From contig CAITBM010000008.1 in NCBI GenBank assembly GCA_903890485.1, forward strand, positions 17,782-81,781: a stretch of 64,000 bases of DNA, given 5' to 3'. Shown here in pieces: positions 36,414-46,290 of this stretch. A program made the position numbers and the translations under genes. The notes under the pieces are model-generated. The model was not told where the DNA came from, ran no database searches, and worked only from the letters and a program-made list of their open reading frames with translations. The stretch comes from an uncultured Opitutaceae bacterium. Its GTDB lineage: Bacteria; Verrucomicrobiota; Verrucomicrobiia; Opitutales; Opitutaceae. Every line of letters starts with the position of its first letter. Positions within the stretch are counted from its first letter, which is position 1.

Positions 36414-37516
36414 TCGTAGTAAAACCTAAACGTGAGTTCCTGGGAGTTGCCCAGAACGGCGATCATGTCGTCGGTCCACTCGCCGTAGGGCGCCGTCAAG
36501 GTGATGGCCGAAATGCTGCTCTGCTTGCCCTGCTCGCTCGACGTGCTTTCGACGTCGAGGATCTCGGTGATCTTACCATGGAGGTCCATGGTGAATTTGA
36601 CCGTCACATAGCTCCCCGACGGGGGATAGGTCCGGCTCTCGATCAAGATTCGATCCCATTGTATCTGGATCGCCTCCATCATCTTGTGAAGATAGGCCCC
36701 GTAGTTGCTCCATTTCGCGCTGTACGCGACCGGACCGATGTTGCTGGTCCCAAACTGATTGTCCTCGAAGACCGCCGGCCGCGTGTGGGTGTTCTCGAGC
36801 ACGGGGCGGGCCCTCGGCTTCCTCGGGTCGATCGCGGGCACCAGGGTCTGCGCCCCTTCGACCAGCGGGGCGTCCTTGGCCCCCTCGACCTTGTTGGGCA
36901 TCGGTTTCGACACATCGGGCACCTTCCCCAGGTTGCTGCCAAAGCCATCGTTGCCGTCCTTCATCTTGTCGAAACCGGCGAGCGGGTCCTGGGCCTGCTT
37001 GGGCGCCATCTCGGTCTTCGCCGTTGTGGTCACCGTGGGGGCCGCGGGAAGGGACTCCTCGGGCTTGGTCAACCGGCCGTTCACGGTCTGGTTCGACTCG
37101 ATATCCTTTTTCCCGTCGAGCTTCGGCTTGTCGTTGTGCTGGTCGAGCTGGGGTTTCTCCTGCGCGAGCACCTGGTTCTTGGAGCTGAAATTGTTGGTGT
37201 TGTCGGGAACCTTGTCCGGGGCGTCGGGATTGGCCTCGATGTACTTGTTGGGAACCGGCGGCTTGAGCGCCGGGTTCACGAACTCGTCCGGGGCGATCTC
37301 AATGTTGAACTGGCGTGGGATCGCCTGCTTGCGGGCGACCGGGCGGATCACGTCGCTTCGAAGCAGGTACGGCGCAATTAGGAACAGCAGGAGATGGACG
37401 ATCAGCACCGCCATCAGGCCGATGCCCACGGACCTCGACTCGGGATCCTCGCGCACGCGGGCCACAAATCGCCTCAGGGCGGCGGCGGGGGTTGTGGCGG
37501 TGAGCGTGTGGGTCAT
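36410..37516 (-). CDS. TonB-like inner-membrane protein
   Basis: A 368-aa protein with a short cytoplasmic N-terminus, one TM helix (about 30-50, VGIGLMAVLIVHLLLFLIAP) and a long Pro/Lys/Asp-rich periplasmic linker to about 275. The C-terminal 100 residues (YGAYLHKMMEAIQIQWDRILI, YVTVKFTMDLHGKITEILDV) look like a TonB/TolA C-terminal domain. TonB-type proteins pass energy from ExbBD to outer-membrane receptors. No exbB, exbD or receptor lies nearby, so the pairing is not shown here. The coupling to a pseudouridine synthase gene is probably positional only. Confidence 0.82.
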   Translation of the reverse strand: MTHTLTATTPAAALRRFVARVREDPESRSVGIGLMAVLIVHLLLFLIAPYLLRSDVIRPVARKQAIPRQFNIEIAPDEFVNPALKPPVPNKYIEANPDAPDKVPDNTNNFSSKNQVLAQEKPQLDQHNDKPKLDGKKDIESNQTVNGRLTKPEESLPAAPTVTTTAKTEMAPKQAQDPLAGFDKMKDGNDGFGSNLGKVPDVSKPMPNKVEGAKDAPLVEGAQTLVPAIDPRKPRARPVLENTHTRPAVFEDNQFGTSNIGPVAYSAKWSNYGAYLHKMMEAIQIQWDRILIESRTYPPSGSYVTVKFTMDLHGKITEILDVESTSSEQGKQSSISAITLTAPYGEWTDDMIAVLGNSQELTFRFYYE

Positions 37517-37542
37517 CTAGCGGCTAGGGAAAGGGACCAGAG

Positions 37543-38124
37543 TTAGCCCTGTAGGACGTCCTGGGTCAAAATTTGTTTCGTGGCTTCCATGGGCAGACCC
37601 ATAATATTTGAAAACGAGCCTTTGAAGCCCGCGATGATCAGGTCGGTCTGCTCTTGGATCGAGTAGGCCCCGGCTTTATCTAGCGTGTTCACCCGGGTGA
37701 TATAATCCTCTATCACAGCATCCCCGAAGGGTTTAAACTCAACCAGGCTCGAGACCCCGGTGTCGATTTTCAGCCCCCGGGCGGCGTGCCGCACCGCCAC
37801 ACCGGTGAAGACCGTGTGCTCCCGCCCCGACAACCGGCGGAGGATCGCCCGGGCCTCGTTTAGGTCTCTGGGCTTGTTGATCGCTTCGCCGTCCAAAAAG
37901 ACCGTGGTGTCAGCTCCCAGGACCACGCAATCGGGATGGCGCCCTGCGACCCAATCGGCCTTCAGGGCTGCGTTGTGGGCCACCATCACCCGGGGGTCCG
38001 TTGCAGGGTCCTCGTGCTCCACGACATCGGCGACCACGACGTCAAAGTCCATGCCCAGCTGGGCGAGAAGCTCCCGGCGGCGGGGTGAGGCTGAAGCGAG
38101 GATCAGGCGGTGCGGTGTGGGCAT
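37543..38124 (-). CDS. maf: Maf-family nucleoside triphosphate pyrophosphatase
   Basis: A 193-aa Maf/YhdE-type enzyme that hydrolyses noncanonical or excess NTPs such as dTTP and UTP to the monophosphate. The N-terminal LILASASPRRRELL P-loop-like motif, the VLGADTTVFLDG acidic loop, INKPRD, and YSIQEQTDLIIAGFKGSFSNIMGLP are all characteristic. The length is standard. It lies 26 bases from the TonB-like gene on the same strand and is divergent from nadE across 83 bases that must hold both promoters. Confidence 0.95.
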   Translation of the reverse strand: MPTPHRLILASASPRRRELLAQLGMDFDVVVADVVEHEDPATDPRVMVAHNAALKADWVAGRHPDCVVLGADTTVFLDGEAINKPRDLNEARAILRRLSGREHTVFTGVAVRHAARGLKIDTGVSSLVEFKPFGDAVIEDYITRVNTLDKAGAYSIQEQTDLIIAGFKGSFSNIMGLPMEATKQILTQDVLQG

Positions 38125-38207
38125 CCGTGAATTAGTTGATGGCCGTCAGCCGAATATGTTGAAAGAAAACCGATTAGAGTCCATCTTGACCCCTTACATT
38201 TAAACGC

Positions 38208-39875
38208 ATGCGCCTTGGGCTGGCACAAATCAATACCACCGTGGGCGACCTGGCGGGCAACCGCAGGCGCATCCTAGACGCCTATTCGGCGCTCGTGGCC
38301 CGCGGGGCTGAGCTGGTGGTCTTCCCCGAGCTCGTGACCTGCGGCTATCCCCCAAGGGACTTGCTTTTCAAGCGCCACTTTGTTGCGGATGTCGAGGCAT
38401 CGATGAGGGAGATCGCCTCCGGGATCGGCGACGTTCCCGCGCTCGTGGGAACCGTGGAGACCAACACGTCGGGGACCGGGCGGCCGTTTTTCAACAGCGC
38501 CGTGTTCTGCCTCGGTGGAACGATCCAGTCGGTGGCCCGCAAGTGCCTGCTGCCCACCTACGACGTCTTCGACGAGGACCGCTATTTCGAACCAGCGGCG
38601 CAGACCACCGTGATCGTTCACCAGGGGATCCGCATCGGGGTGACCATTTGCGAGGACATCTGGACGCACCCGATGATCAGCACGCGCCGGCTCTACAATG
38701 GCCTCGAGCCGCTCAAGCAGCTCGCCACCCAGAAGTGCGACCTGATGGTCAACCTCTCGGCGAGCCCCTGGAACCACGGCAAGTCGGGCGTTCGCCAGAC
38801 GCTCGTCACCGACGCGGCCCGCGCGCTCGGCTGCCCGGTGGCTTACGTGAACGCCGTGGGCGGGAACGACGAGCTGATCTTTGACGGCCGCTCCCTGGTG
38901 AGCGACCCTTCCGGGAGCGTTGTGGCGGGTCTGGCGGCGTTCGCCGAGGACCTGGGGATCGCGGAGACCAACGCGGGGCCGCTGGGCGCCGTGCTCTCGC
39001 CCTCGTTTGAGCAGCCCGACATGGCGGATATCCATGCGGCGCTCACCCTCGGCCTCAGGGACTACGCCCACAAGGTGGGATTCAAGACCGCCCTGGTCGC
39101 GCTTTCCGGGGGCATCGACTCCGCCGTGGTGGGCGCGATCGCCGTGGCCGCCTTCGGACGGGAGAATGTGATCGGCGTCTCCCTTCCCTCGGAGATATCC
39201 TCCCAGCACTCGCGCGACGATGCCTTCCTCCTCGCGAAAAACCTGGGCATCCGGATCGAGACGATCGGGATCGCCGACGTCGTCGCCCGGACCGAGGCCG
39301 CGCTCGCGCCCGTGTTCAAGGGCAGGGCCCGCGATGTCACCGAGGAGAACATCCAGGCCCGCGTGCGCGGGGTCATCATGATGGCGCTCTCCAACAAGTT
39401 CGGGGCCCTGCTGCTCACGACCGGCAACAAGAGCGAGATGGCCGTGGGCTACTGTACCCTCTACGGCGACATGTGCGGAGGGCTGGCGGTGATCTCCGAC
39501 GTCTTCAAGACGCAGGTCTACGCCCTCTCCAACTGGATCAACGCCGACGCAAGGCGGTCCGGCCGGACCCCGCCGATCCCGCAGTCGAGCATCGACAAGC
39601 TTCCAAGCGCCGAGCTCCGGCCCAACCAGACGGACCAGGACAGCCTTCCGCCCTATGACCTCCTGGACGCGATCCTGAAAGGCTACGTCGAGGAGGGCCT
39701 CTCGCGCCGCGACCTGGTCGCGCAGGGTTTCTCGGAGTCGGTTGTCAACGACATCGTCCGCAAGGTGGACTTGAACGAGTACAAGCGTAAGCAGGCGGCG
39801 CCGGGACTCAAAATCACCCCCCTAGCCTTCGGCGTTGGCCGGAGGATACCAATCGTGCAGAAATACGTGAATTGA
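38208..39875 (+). CDS. nadE: glutamine-dependent NAD+ synthetase
   Basis: A 555-aa two-domain enzyme for the last step of NAD synthesis. The N-terminal carbon-nitrogen hydrolase (glutaminase) domain has E41, K112 and C148 ([31 protein letters not shown]) as its catalytic triad. The C-terminal synthetase domain has the ATP-pyrophosphatase loop SGGIDS (300-305) and [22 protein letters not shown]. Both halves are intact, so free glutamine can serve as nitrogen donor. The stop overlaps the hemL start by one base. Confidence 0.97.
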   Translation: MRLGLAQINTTVGDLAGNRRRILDAYSALVARGAELVVFPELVTCGYPPRDLLFKRHFVADVEASMREIASGIGDVPALVGTVETNTSGTGRPFFNSAVFCLGGTIQSVARKCLLPTYDVFDEDRYFEPAAQTTVIVHQGIRIGVTICEDIWTHPMISTRRLYNGLEPLKQLATQKCDLMVNLSASPWNHGKSGVRQTLVTDAARALGCPVAYVNAVGGNDELIFDGRSLVSDPSGSVVAGLAAFAEDLGIAETNAGPLGAVLSPSFEQPDMADIHAALTLGLRDYAHKVGFKTALVALSGGIDSAVVGAIAVAAFGRENVIGVSLPSEISSQHSRDDAFLLAKNLGIRIETIGIADVVARTEAALAPVFKGRARDVTEENIQARVRGVIMMALSNKFGALLLTTGNKSEMAVGYCTLYGDMCGGLAVISDVFKTQVYALSNWINADARRSGRTPPIPQSSIDKLPSAELRPNQTDQDSLPPYDLLDAILKGYVEEGLSRRDLVAQGFSESVVNDIVRKVDLNEYKRKQAAPGLKITPLAFGVGRRIPIVQKYVN

Positions 39876-41152
39876 TGGACCTCTCCAACGAACTCTTCGC
39901 CCGCGCGCTCAAACTGATCCCCGGCGGCGTGAACTCGCCCGTGCGGGCCTTCAGGTCGGTCGGCGGATCCCCGTTCTTCGTCAAGTCGGCGCACGGGGCC
40001 ACGCTCGTCACGGCCGACGACCGAGAGCTGATCGATTTTGTCTGCACGTGGGGGCCGGCGATCCACGGCCACAACCCCCCCGTGATCAAGGCGGCGATCG
40101 CCGCCGCCCTGGAGGAGGGCACGAGCTTCGGAACGCCCAATCCCTACGAGGTGAGGATGGCGGAGCTGATCCACGCGCTCGTTCCCTCGATCAAGAAGGT
40201 GCGCATGTGCAACAGCGGCACCGAGGCAACGATGTCGGCCATCCGTCTGGCCCGAGGGTTCACCCGGCGCGACAAGATCATCAAGTTTGCCGGCTGCTAC
40301 CACGGGCACTCGGACTCGCTCCTTGTGAAGGCGGGCTCCGGGGCGCTCACCCACGGAAACCCGGATAGCGCCGGGATCCCCGCGTCTTTCGCGAGGGAGA
40401 CCGTGGTCCTTCCGTACAACGACCCGGGGGCCATCGACAGGGCCTTCGCCGCAAACCCGGGGGCGATCGCGGCGGTGATCGTGGAGCCCTACCCGGCGAA
40501 CGTGGGCCTGATCCTGCCTTTGTCCGGCTACCTTGCCCATTTGAGGAAGGCCTGTTCGGCCAACGGAGCCCTCCTGATTTTCGACGAGGTGATGACGGGC
40601 TTCCGCCTGGCGCGGGGTGGCGTCCAGGAGATCGAGGGGATCGTCCCGGACCTCACCGCGCTCGGGAAGATCATCGGCGGCGGACTCCCCGTGGGCGCCT
40701 TTGGTGGACGGGCCGAAGTCATGGACCAGCTTGCACCGGTAGGTCCCGTGTACCAGGCGGGCACGCTGAGTGGCAATCCGCTCGCCATGGCAGCCGGCAT
40801 CGCGGCTCTCGAGCTTCTCGACCGGAACAACCCCTACCCTGCGCTGGACGCGCTCGGCAGGAAGGTGCGCGACGCCCTGAGGGCCGCCTGCAAGTCGAAG
40901 GGACTTGCAGCCCAGGTTCCCCAGACGGGATCGATGTTCAGCATCTTTTTCACGGACAGGGAGGTCCACAACTACGAGGACGCCCTGACCGGGGACGCGA
41001 AGATGTTCGGACGGTTCTTCCATGGCTGTCTTGAGCGGGGGGTGTACCTGCCCCCGAGCGCCTATGAGACCGCCTTCATCAGCACGGCCCACGAAGGCGC
41101 CGCGATCGACCGCGCCTGCGAGGTAATGGATTCGGTGATCAGGGGCCTTTGA
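39875..41152 (+). CDS. hemL: glutamate-1-semialdehyde 2,1-aminomutase
   Basis: A 425-aa class III PLP enzyme converting glutamate 1-semialdehyde to 5-aminolevulinate in the C5 pathway of tetrapyrrole synthesis. The opening [23 protein letters not shown] is diagnostic. The PLP lysine is K265 in [34 protein letters not shown] binds PLP phosphate and [10 protein letters not shown] gives the PLP aspartate. The ATG at 39875 overlaps the nadE stop; a TTG one codon earlier is also readable. With hemW in the window it links to heme supply. Confidence 0.97.
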   Translation: MDLSNELFARALKLIPGGVNSPVRAFRSVGGSPFFVKSAHGATLVTADDRELIDFVCTWGPAIHGHNPPVIKAAIAAALEEGTSFGTPNPYEVRMAELIHALVPSIKKVRMCNSGTEATMSAIRLARGFTRRDKIIKFAGCYHGHSDSLLVKAGSGALTHGNPDSAGIPASFARETVVLPYNDPGAIDRAFAANPGAIAAVIVEPYPANVGLILPLSGYLAHLRKACSANGALLIFDEVMTGFRLARGGVQEIEGIVPDLTALGKIIGGGLPVGAFGGRAEVMDQLAPVGPVYQAGTLSGNPLAMAAGIAALELLDRNNPYPALDALGRKVRDALRAACKSKGLAAQVPQTGSMFSIFFTDREVHNYEDALTGDAKMFGRFFHGCLERGVYLPPSAYETAFISTAHEGAAIDRACEVMDSVIRGL

Positions 41153-41173
41153 GGCCTCGCAAGACGCAGCGCA

Positions 41174-42958
41174 ATGCGTAGGCTCCATTCCCTACTGATG
41201 GGCCGAATTCTCCTGATCCTCCTCGCTGCCGCCTGCACCGCGCTGGGTTCCCGGGCGCAGCCCGTGAGCCCGGGCATCATGACCCTTGCCGAGGTTAGGC
41301 CGGGCCAGGTGGGCCAGGTTTGGACCGTGTTTCAGGGGACCAAGCCCGAGCCGTTCGCGGTCGAGGTGACCGGGGTCGTCCTCAACGCTCTGGGCCCGGG
41401 AAAATCGATCATCTTGTGCAAGCTCACGGACCCGCGCGTCCAGCAGATGGGAGCCGTGGCGGGGATGAGCGGAAGCCCCCTCTATATCGACGGCAAATTT
41501 GCCGGCGCACTGAGCTACCAGATGCAGCGCTTTGAGACGGTGCGCTACGCGGGATTCACCCCTGCCATGGACATGGGGGAAGTCGCTGACCGGGTAGTGT
41601 CCAACCGCCAGGCACCCACCGCCCAGGCGCAAGAGCCCGCACCGGCCGGCGTCGCAGATTCCACGGACACGTCGTTCCGGGCGATGAAGCCTGTGTTCGC
41701 CCTGGGCGGGGTCTCCCCGCTCACCGCATCGATCATGGCCCCTCGATTCGAGAGCCTGGGGCTCGGCATTGTCCCTCTGGCGGGGAGCAGCCCGGGCTCC
41801 GCAGCCGCCCCGGGCGCGGCAACCCCGACGCTCATCCCGGGGGACGCGGTGTCGGTGGCCCTCACAACCGGAGACATCACGCTCGCCGGGACCGGCACGG
41901 TGTCCCGGGTGGACGGAAGCCGCGTGGTTGCATTCGGTCACCCCATGCTCGGGCTCGGGGACGTGCAGTTGCCGATGTGCTCGGCCGAAGTGGTCGCGAT
42001 CCTGCCCTCCACCATGGAATCCTTCAAGGTGGCCAATATAGGGCCGGTAATCGGCTGCATCAGCCAGGATCGGCTGTCTGCGGTATCGGGCCTGCTGGGT
42101 CCGGGCCCCGAAATGACCGACGTGGAGGTGGTGTCCGGCAAGCAGGGGACGCCGCTGCGCACCCTGCATTTCCAGGTGATCAAGGAGAAGCACATCGCCC
42201 CCATGATCATGCTCACGGGCGTCGTCGAGGCCGTGTTCGGCTCCAACGACGCCGAGTCGAGCGAGGGATTCCGGATTCTGAGCACCGTCAACTTCTCTCC
42301 GTCGCAGCAGATCACGCGCGAGTCCGTCTACACCGGCCAGCAGGGTTTCGTCCAGGGCCTGGTGGATTTCCTCGGCAATCTCTCCGGGGAGATCGAGAAC
42401 CCGTTCGAGAAGGCCATGCCCACCTCGGTCGTGTTCCGCGTCGAGCCCCTTGACGCAAATCCCTCGGTAAGCATCGAGCGACTCGACGTCTCTCGGTCCA
42501 CGGTGCGGGCCGGCGACTCGTTCGATATCACCCTTGGGTGGCGCAATTACCAGGGCTCGGAGGCGACGAGCACCCTTTCCGTCCCGGTCGACCCGTCCTG
42601 GGCCGGCAAGACCCTGGAGGTCATTGTCATGCCGGGTCGCGTGCTCGATGAGCTTACGGGACATGGCCGGATGTTTCGTCCCGGCCAGCTGCGGAGCTTC
42701 GGCGCCTACCTGGACGCCATGAAGCTCACGAGACCCGACGACGGCCTGTGCATCGCGGTCGTCGAGAAGTCATCCCTGTTCTTCGACCAGGCTGCCTCCA
42801 CGCCCGAGGCTCCCGCCTCGATTGAGCGCATTGCGGGGGCCTCCGACTCTGCCCGTTACCAGCGGCACGAAGCCTTGATCCCGCTCTGGGAGGCCCATGT
42901 CCTGGACGGAAAGGTGTCCTTCACGGACCTCCACCGCACCGTCCGCGTGGTCGAGTAG
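41174..42958 (+). CDS. exported SpoIVB/S55-type peptidase-like protein
   Basis: A 594-aa protein with a Sec signal peptide (hydrophobic stretch RILLILLAAACTALG). It contains GMSGSP at 97-102, resembling the serine motif of SpoIVB (MEROPS family S55), and AFGHPMLGLG with H256. In Bacillus SpoIVB the catalytic His precedes the Ser; here the Ser motif comes first, so the catalytic elements are in the other order. Similar proteins are known in Acidobacteria and Verrucomicrobia, but their substrates are not. The C-terminal 200 residues are predicted beta-rich. Periplasmic action is likely. The next gene, a secreted propeller protein, lies 26 bases away. Confidence 0.83.
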   Translation: MRRLHSLLMGRILLILLAAACTALGSRAQPVSPGIMTLAEVRPGQVGQVWTVFQGTKPEPFAVEVTGVVLNALGPGKSIILCKLTDPRVQQMGAVAGMSGSPLYIDGKFAGALSYQMQRFETVRYAGFTPAMDMGEVADRVVSNRQAPTAQAQEPAPAGVADSTDTSFRAMKPVFALGGVSPLTASIMAPRFESLGLGIVPLAGSSPGSAAAPGAATPTLIPGDAVSVALTTGDITLAGTGTVSRVDGSRVVAFGHPMLGLGDVQLPMCSAEVVAILPSTMESFKVANIGPVIGCISQDRLSAVSGLLGPGPEMTDVEVVSGKQGTPLRTLHFQVIKEKHIAPMIMLTGVVEAVFGSNDAESSEGFRILSTVNFSPSQQITRESVYTGQQGFVQGLVDFLGNLSGEIENPFEKAMPTSVVFRVEPLDANPSVSIERLDVSRSTVRAGDSFDITLGWRNYQGSEATSTLSVPVDPSWAGKTLEVIVMPGRVLDELTGHGRMFRPGQLRSFGAYLDAMKLTRPDDGLCIAVVEKSSLFFDQAASTPEAPASIERIAGASDSARYQRHEALIPLWEAHVLDGKVSFTDLHRTVRVVE

Positions 42959-42984
42959 AGAAACGCGCCAACCAAATAATCTCC

Positions 42985-45330
42985 ATGCCCCCCATTCGCA
43001 CCCTGCGCGGCGCCTCGCACCTTGCCCTCCTCTTCGCGTCCGCCCTCGCCGCCTCTGCAGACCCGCTCTCCAGGAAGACCGAGGTCGATTTTTACCGCGA
43101 TGTTCCCAGCCGCGACCTCCACGGATTGGCCACCCGTTCTGACGGCCGCCTAGTCTCGGGCCCGGTCATGACCGACCTTAAAGGGCAGTCCCCAAGCGAC
43201 CTCCTGTGGTGCCTGGACGCCCTTCCGGGCGGCAAGTGGCTGGTCGGGGGAGGACCCGGCGGGCGAATCCTCGCCGTAACCGCCGACTACGCCGCCGGGA
43301 CCTTTTCATCGAGCGACCTTGCGAGGATCGGCGACGTCCAGGTGTACGCCATCAGGGCGCTGCCCAACGGGGATGTCCTGGCGGGGACCTCCCCGAGCGG
43401 AGGGCTTTACCTCGTGCGCGGGGCGAAGGTCCTCGCGAGGACCGGCCTGCCCGTGGATTCGATCTTCGACGTCCTGCTCCTTGACGCCGGTAAGGCGGCG
43501 CTCGTGGCGACCGGCAACCCGGCGCGCATTTACCGCGTGGACCTCGCCTCCTTTGCCTCCGCGGGGGTCTCAGCCGACCGCGTGTCCGACCTGAAAACGC
43601 TGGGTGGGCGGGGCGTGACGCTTTTTGGCGAGGTTACCGATCGCAACCTCCGCCGGATCGCAAGGCTGGCCGACGGCAGGATCGTCGCGGGATCCGCCCC
43701 CAGGGGCACGGTCTTTGTCTTCGGGCCCGAGGGAGGGAGTGCCTATATCGCGGAAGAGAACCACGACGCCGAGGTGACGGACCTGCTGCCGGTCGCCACG
43801 GGAGGCTACTATGCGACCATCGTCTATTCCGGCGGGGAAATCCACCCGGTCCAGTCGAGCATCCAGATCAGCGCGCCGCCCGACAACTCGGCCCAGGTCG
43901 TTACGCCTTCGGGCCCGGCACCGGCCCCCGGCCCAGCCCCCACCCCGACCCCGACGCCCCAGGGGCCGAAGGCCAAAGACAATACAATCGAGATCGTGGG
44001 CCCGCCCGCGCAGCTCGAGCGCTTCACGGGACGGAGCGCCCTGAAGTGGTTCTCCCCGGAGGGATTCGTCGAGACCCTTGCCTCGCGCCAGGGCGTGGCC
44101 TTCTACAGGATGGCCACCCTGGGCGACCTGGTCGTGGTGAGCGGCGGGGAGTTGGGGGAGATGTCGGGCTACGACACCAAGAACCGGCTCGCCCTGACCT
44201 TTGGGGGAAGCGCCTCGTCACAGGTGAACGCGCTCGAGCCCGTTCCCGGTTCCCCGGGCCGGTTCTTCGCGATCCGCAACAACGCTCCCGGATTCTCGGT
44301 CCTCGATTTCAACGCGCAGGCGCCCCGGTCGGCAACCACCAAGCGCGTGGACCTCGGCTCGCCGGCCCGGCTGGGAGCCCTCAGGTTCAACCGCACAAGG
44401 GACCTGGACCCGACACAGATCTCGTTGTCGGTCAGGACGTCGAACGGATCCAGTGAGACCGACGGCTGGAGCGCTTGGGCCCCAATGGCTGACCGCGACG
44501 GGTGGAGGGCCACGGCGCCGGTGGGGCGCTTCGTCGAACTCAAGCTCTCGCTCCCGCAGTCAACGGCGCCGACAGCCGAACTCGACAAGGCCTCGATCTA
44601 CTCCCTCGGGCAGAACCACAGGCCGCTCCTGCAGGATTTCAGGCTGCTTTCCCCGAATTTCGCAGTGGTCGTTCCTCCGGAATTGCCCCCGCCCGTCGTC
44701 ACTACCGTCGGCCAGCTGCTGCAGTCCGGCGACCGCGAAGGGGAGCGCCGCAAGGCGGGCTTCCTCGGCAGCCAGGTTGTCGCCTCGCCCGGAACCCGGG
44801 TCGTGTTCTGGACCGTTTCGGACCCGGACGGGGACAACCTCCTGTACACGTTCTCGATCCGAAAGGACGGGGAGGCCGCGTGGACGGACCTCGCGGTCGA
44901 CAGCCCCGAATCCTTCGTCCAGTTCGATACGCTTCACCTCGATGAGGGAACCTGGTTCACGCGACTGGTCGCCAAGGAGACCTCGCCGCGGCCCGAGCAG
45001 GAGCGCCTTTCCGTGACCTTTGAGACCGACGACCTCGTAGTCGACCACACCCCGCCCGTGATCGAGGAGGCCGCCGTGCACAGTGACCGCGGCAGGCTCA
45101 CGGTTACGGTGCGCGGCCGCGACCAGCTCTCGCTGCTGAGCGGCGCCGAGTTCACGTTCAACAACGGTGTCCATGAGACCGTGGAGCAACCCGCCGACGG
45201 GATCCTCGACGGCAAGGAGGAGACCTTTGTGCTGGAGCTGCCCCTTTCGCGGGTCGCAGGCGCCACGTCCGTGGAGGTCACCCTCTACGACGCCGCCGGC
45301 AACGGGGCGACCCGCCGGCTTGGGCTCTAG
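42985..45330 (+). CDS. secreted beta-propeller-like protein of unknown function
   Basis: A 781-aa protein with an N-terminal signal peptide ending near SALAASAD. Residues 60-310 hold repeating LPNGDVLAGTSPSGGLYLV and GRIVAGSAPRGTVFVFG units typical of a beta-propeller. A short Pro/Ala/Thr linker sits near 312-330. The rest (about 335-780) is predicted beta-sandwich with an Ig/cadherin-like segment (VFWTVSDPDGDNLLYTFSIR) and a final strand set. No enzyme motif is evident. Its closeness to the S55-type peptidase gene suggests a shared exported role, but this is inference. Convergent with xerC, 9 bases apart. Confidence 0.83.
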   Translation: MPPIRTLRGASHLALLFASALAASADPLSRKTEVDFYRDVPSRDLHGLATRSDGRLVSGPVMTDLKGQSPSDLLWCLDALPGGKWLVGGGPGGRILAVTADYAAGTFSSSDLARIGDVQVYAIRALPNGDVLAGTSPSGGLYLVRGAKVLARTGLPVDSIFDVLLLDAGKAALVATGNPARIYRVDLASFASAGVSADRVSDLKTLGGRGVTLFGEVTDRNLRRIARLADGRIVAGSAPRGTVFVFGPEGGSAYIAEENHDAEVTDLLPVATGGYYATIVYSGGEIHPVQSSIQISAPPDNSAQVVTPSGPAPAPGPAPTPTPTPQGPKAKDNTIEIVGPPAQLERFTGRSALKWFSPEGFVETLASRQGVAFYRMATLGDLVVVSGGELGEMSGYDTKNRLALTFGGSASSQVNALEPVPGSPGRFFAIRNNAPGFSVLDFNAQAPRSATTKRVDLGSPARLGALRFNRTRDLDPTQISLSVRTSNGSSETDGWSAWAPMADRDGWRATAPVGRFVELKLSLPQSTAPTAELDKASIYSLGQNHRPLLQDFRLLSPNFAVVVPPELPPPVVTTVGQLLQSGDREGERRKAGFLGSQVVASPGTRVVFWTVSDPDGDNLLYTFSIRKDGEAAWTDLAVDSPESFVQFDTLHLDEGTWFTRLVAKETSPRPEQERLSVTFETDDLVVDHTPPVIEEAAVHSDRGRLTVTVRGRDQLSLLSGAEFTFNNGVHETVEQPADGILDGKEETFVLELPLSRVAGATSVEVTLYDAAGNGATRRLGL

Positions 45331-45339
45331 CCCCGGCGA

Positions 45340-46290
45340 CTAGGCCCTCGGATGGGCCTTCTTGTACACATCCTTCAGGCGTGCGATGCTCACATGGGTG
45401 TAGACCTGGGTCGTGACCAGCTGCGCGTGCCCGAGCAGCTCCTGGACAATGCGGAGATCGGCGCCGGCATTGAGCAGGTGGGTCGCATAGGAATGCCTGA
45501 GCTTGTGCGGCGTGAGGTCAAGGGGCAGTCCCGCAAGCGAGAGGTGCCGCTTGAGCATGAGCTGCACCGACCGGGGAGTCATCCGGCTCCCGTCCTTGTT
45601 GCACAAAAGGGGGGACATGGGCGCCGAGCTCGGACTGAACTGGTCCCTGAAGCGCACCAACACCGTGCACGCGACCTTTCCCAGGGGGCAGACCCGCTCC
45701 TTGCGCCCCTTTCCCATGACTCGGGCCACCCCTTCGGAGAGCTCGACGTCCCGGTGGTTTAGCCCCACCAGTTCGCTCACGCGGAGACCCGCCCCGTAAA
45801 GCAGCTCCATTGCCAGCAGGTCCCGGCATGCGGTGAAAGCGTCGCAGCCCTCGTTCTCAAGGAGCCTTTTCGGGCTCGAGAGCAGGGTTCTCACCTGGTC
45901 CTCGGTGAGGAACTGCGGCAGCCGCTTCTCGAGCTTCGGGAGCGGGGCCCCCGTGAACGGATTTCGGGAAAGGCGCCCCTTGCGCAGCCAATACCGGCAC
46001 AGCGTCCTCAGGCCCGAGACATGGTTGTGGAGGGTTCTCCTGCCATACCGGCGCTGGGCCTCGATAACAAAGTCGCGGATCTCCCGGGGCCCGAGGGCGT
46101 CGATCCCCTTGGCCAAGAGACCCGAGGAGGCCAGCCAGCGGTAAAAGTCCTCGAACGCGGTCCGGTAATTGCGGACCGTGTACGCGGAATAGCGCATCTC
46201 AAGGGCCAGGTGCTCGCCAAACGGCGTCCACCAGGAGGCCAGGACGTCCTCAGGTACCGCTGGTGGGCTTGGGGGTTCGTCCTTCGACAT
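45340..46290 (-). CDS. xerC: tyrosine recombinase XerC/XerD-type
   Basis: A 316-aa tyrosine recombinase for chromosome dimer resolution at dif. The N-terminal SAM-like DNA-binding part is about 15-110. Catalytic residues are R170 (GAGLRVSEL), K in MGKGRKER, H262-x2-R265 (HKLRHSYATHLL), H288 (LGHAQ) and nucleophile Y297 (VYTHVS). The start ATG 46290 gives MSKDEPPSPP; the frame upstream is a shadow of mazG. It overlaps mazG by 41 bases on the same strand. Whether it is XerC or XerD is not decided; a second Xer is not in the window. Confidence 0.93.
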   Translation of the reverse strand: MSKDEPPSPPAVPEDVLASWWTPFGEHLALEMRYSAYTVRNYRTAFEDFYRWLASSGLLAKGIDALGPREIRDFVIEAQRRYGRRTLHNHVSGLRTLCRYWLRKGRLSRNPFTGAPLPKLEKRLPQFLTEDQVRTLLSSPKRLLENEGCDAFTACRDLLAMELLYGAGLRVSELVGLNHRDVELSEGVARVMGKGRKERVCPLGKVACTVLVRFRDQFSPSSAPMSPLLCNKDGSRMTPRSVQLMLKRHLSLAGLPLDLTPHKLRHSYATHLLNAGADLRIVQELLGHAQLVTTQVYTHVSIARLKDVYKKAHPRA

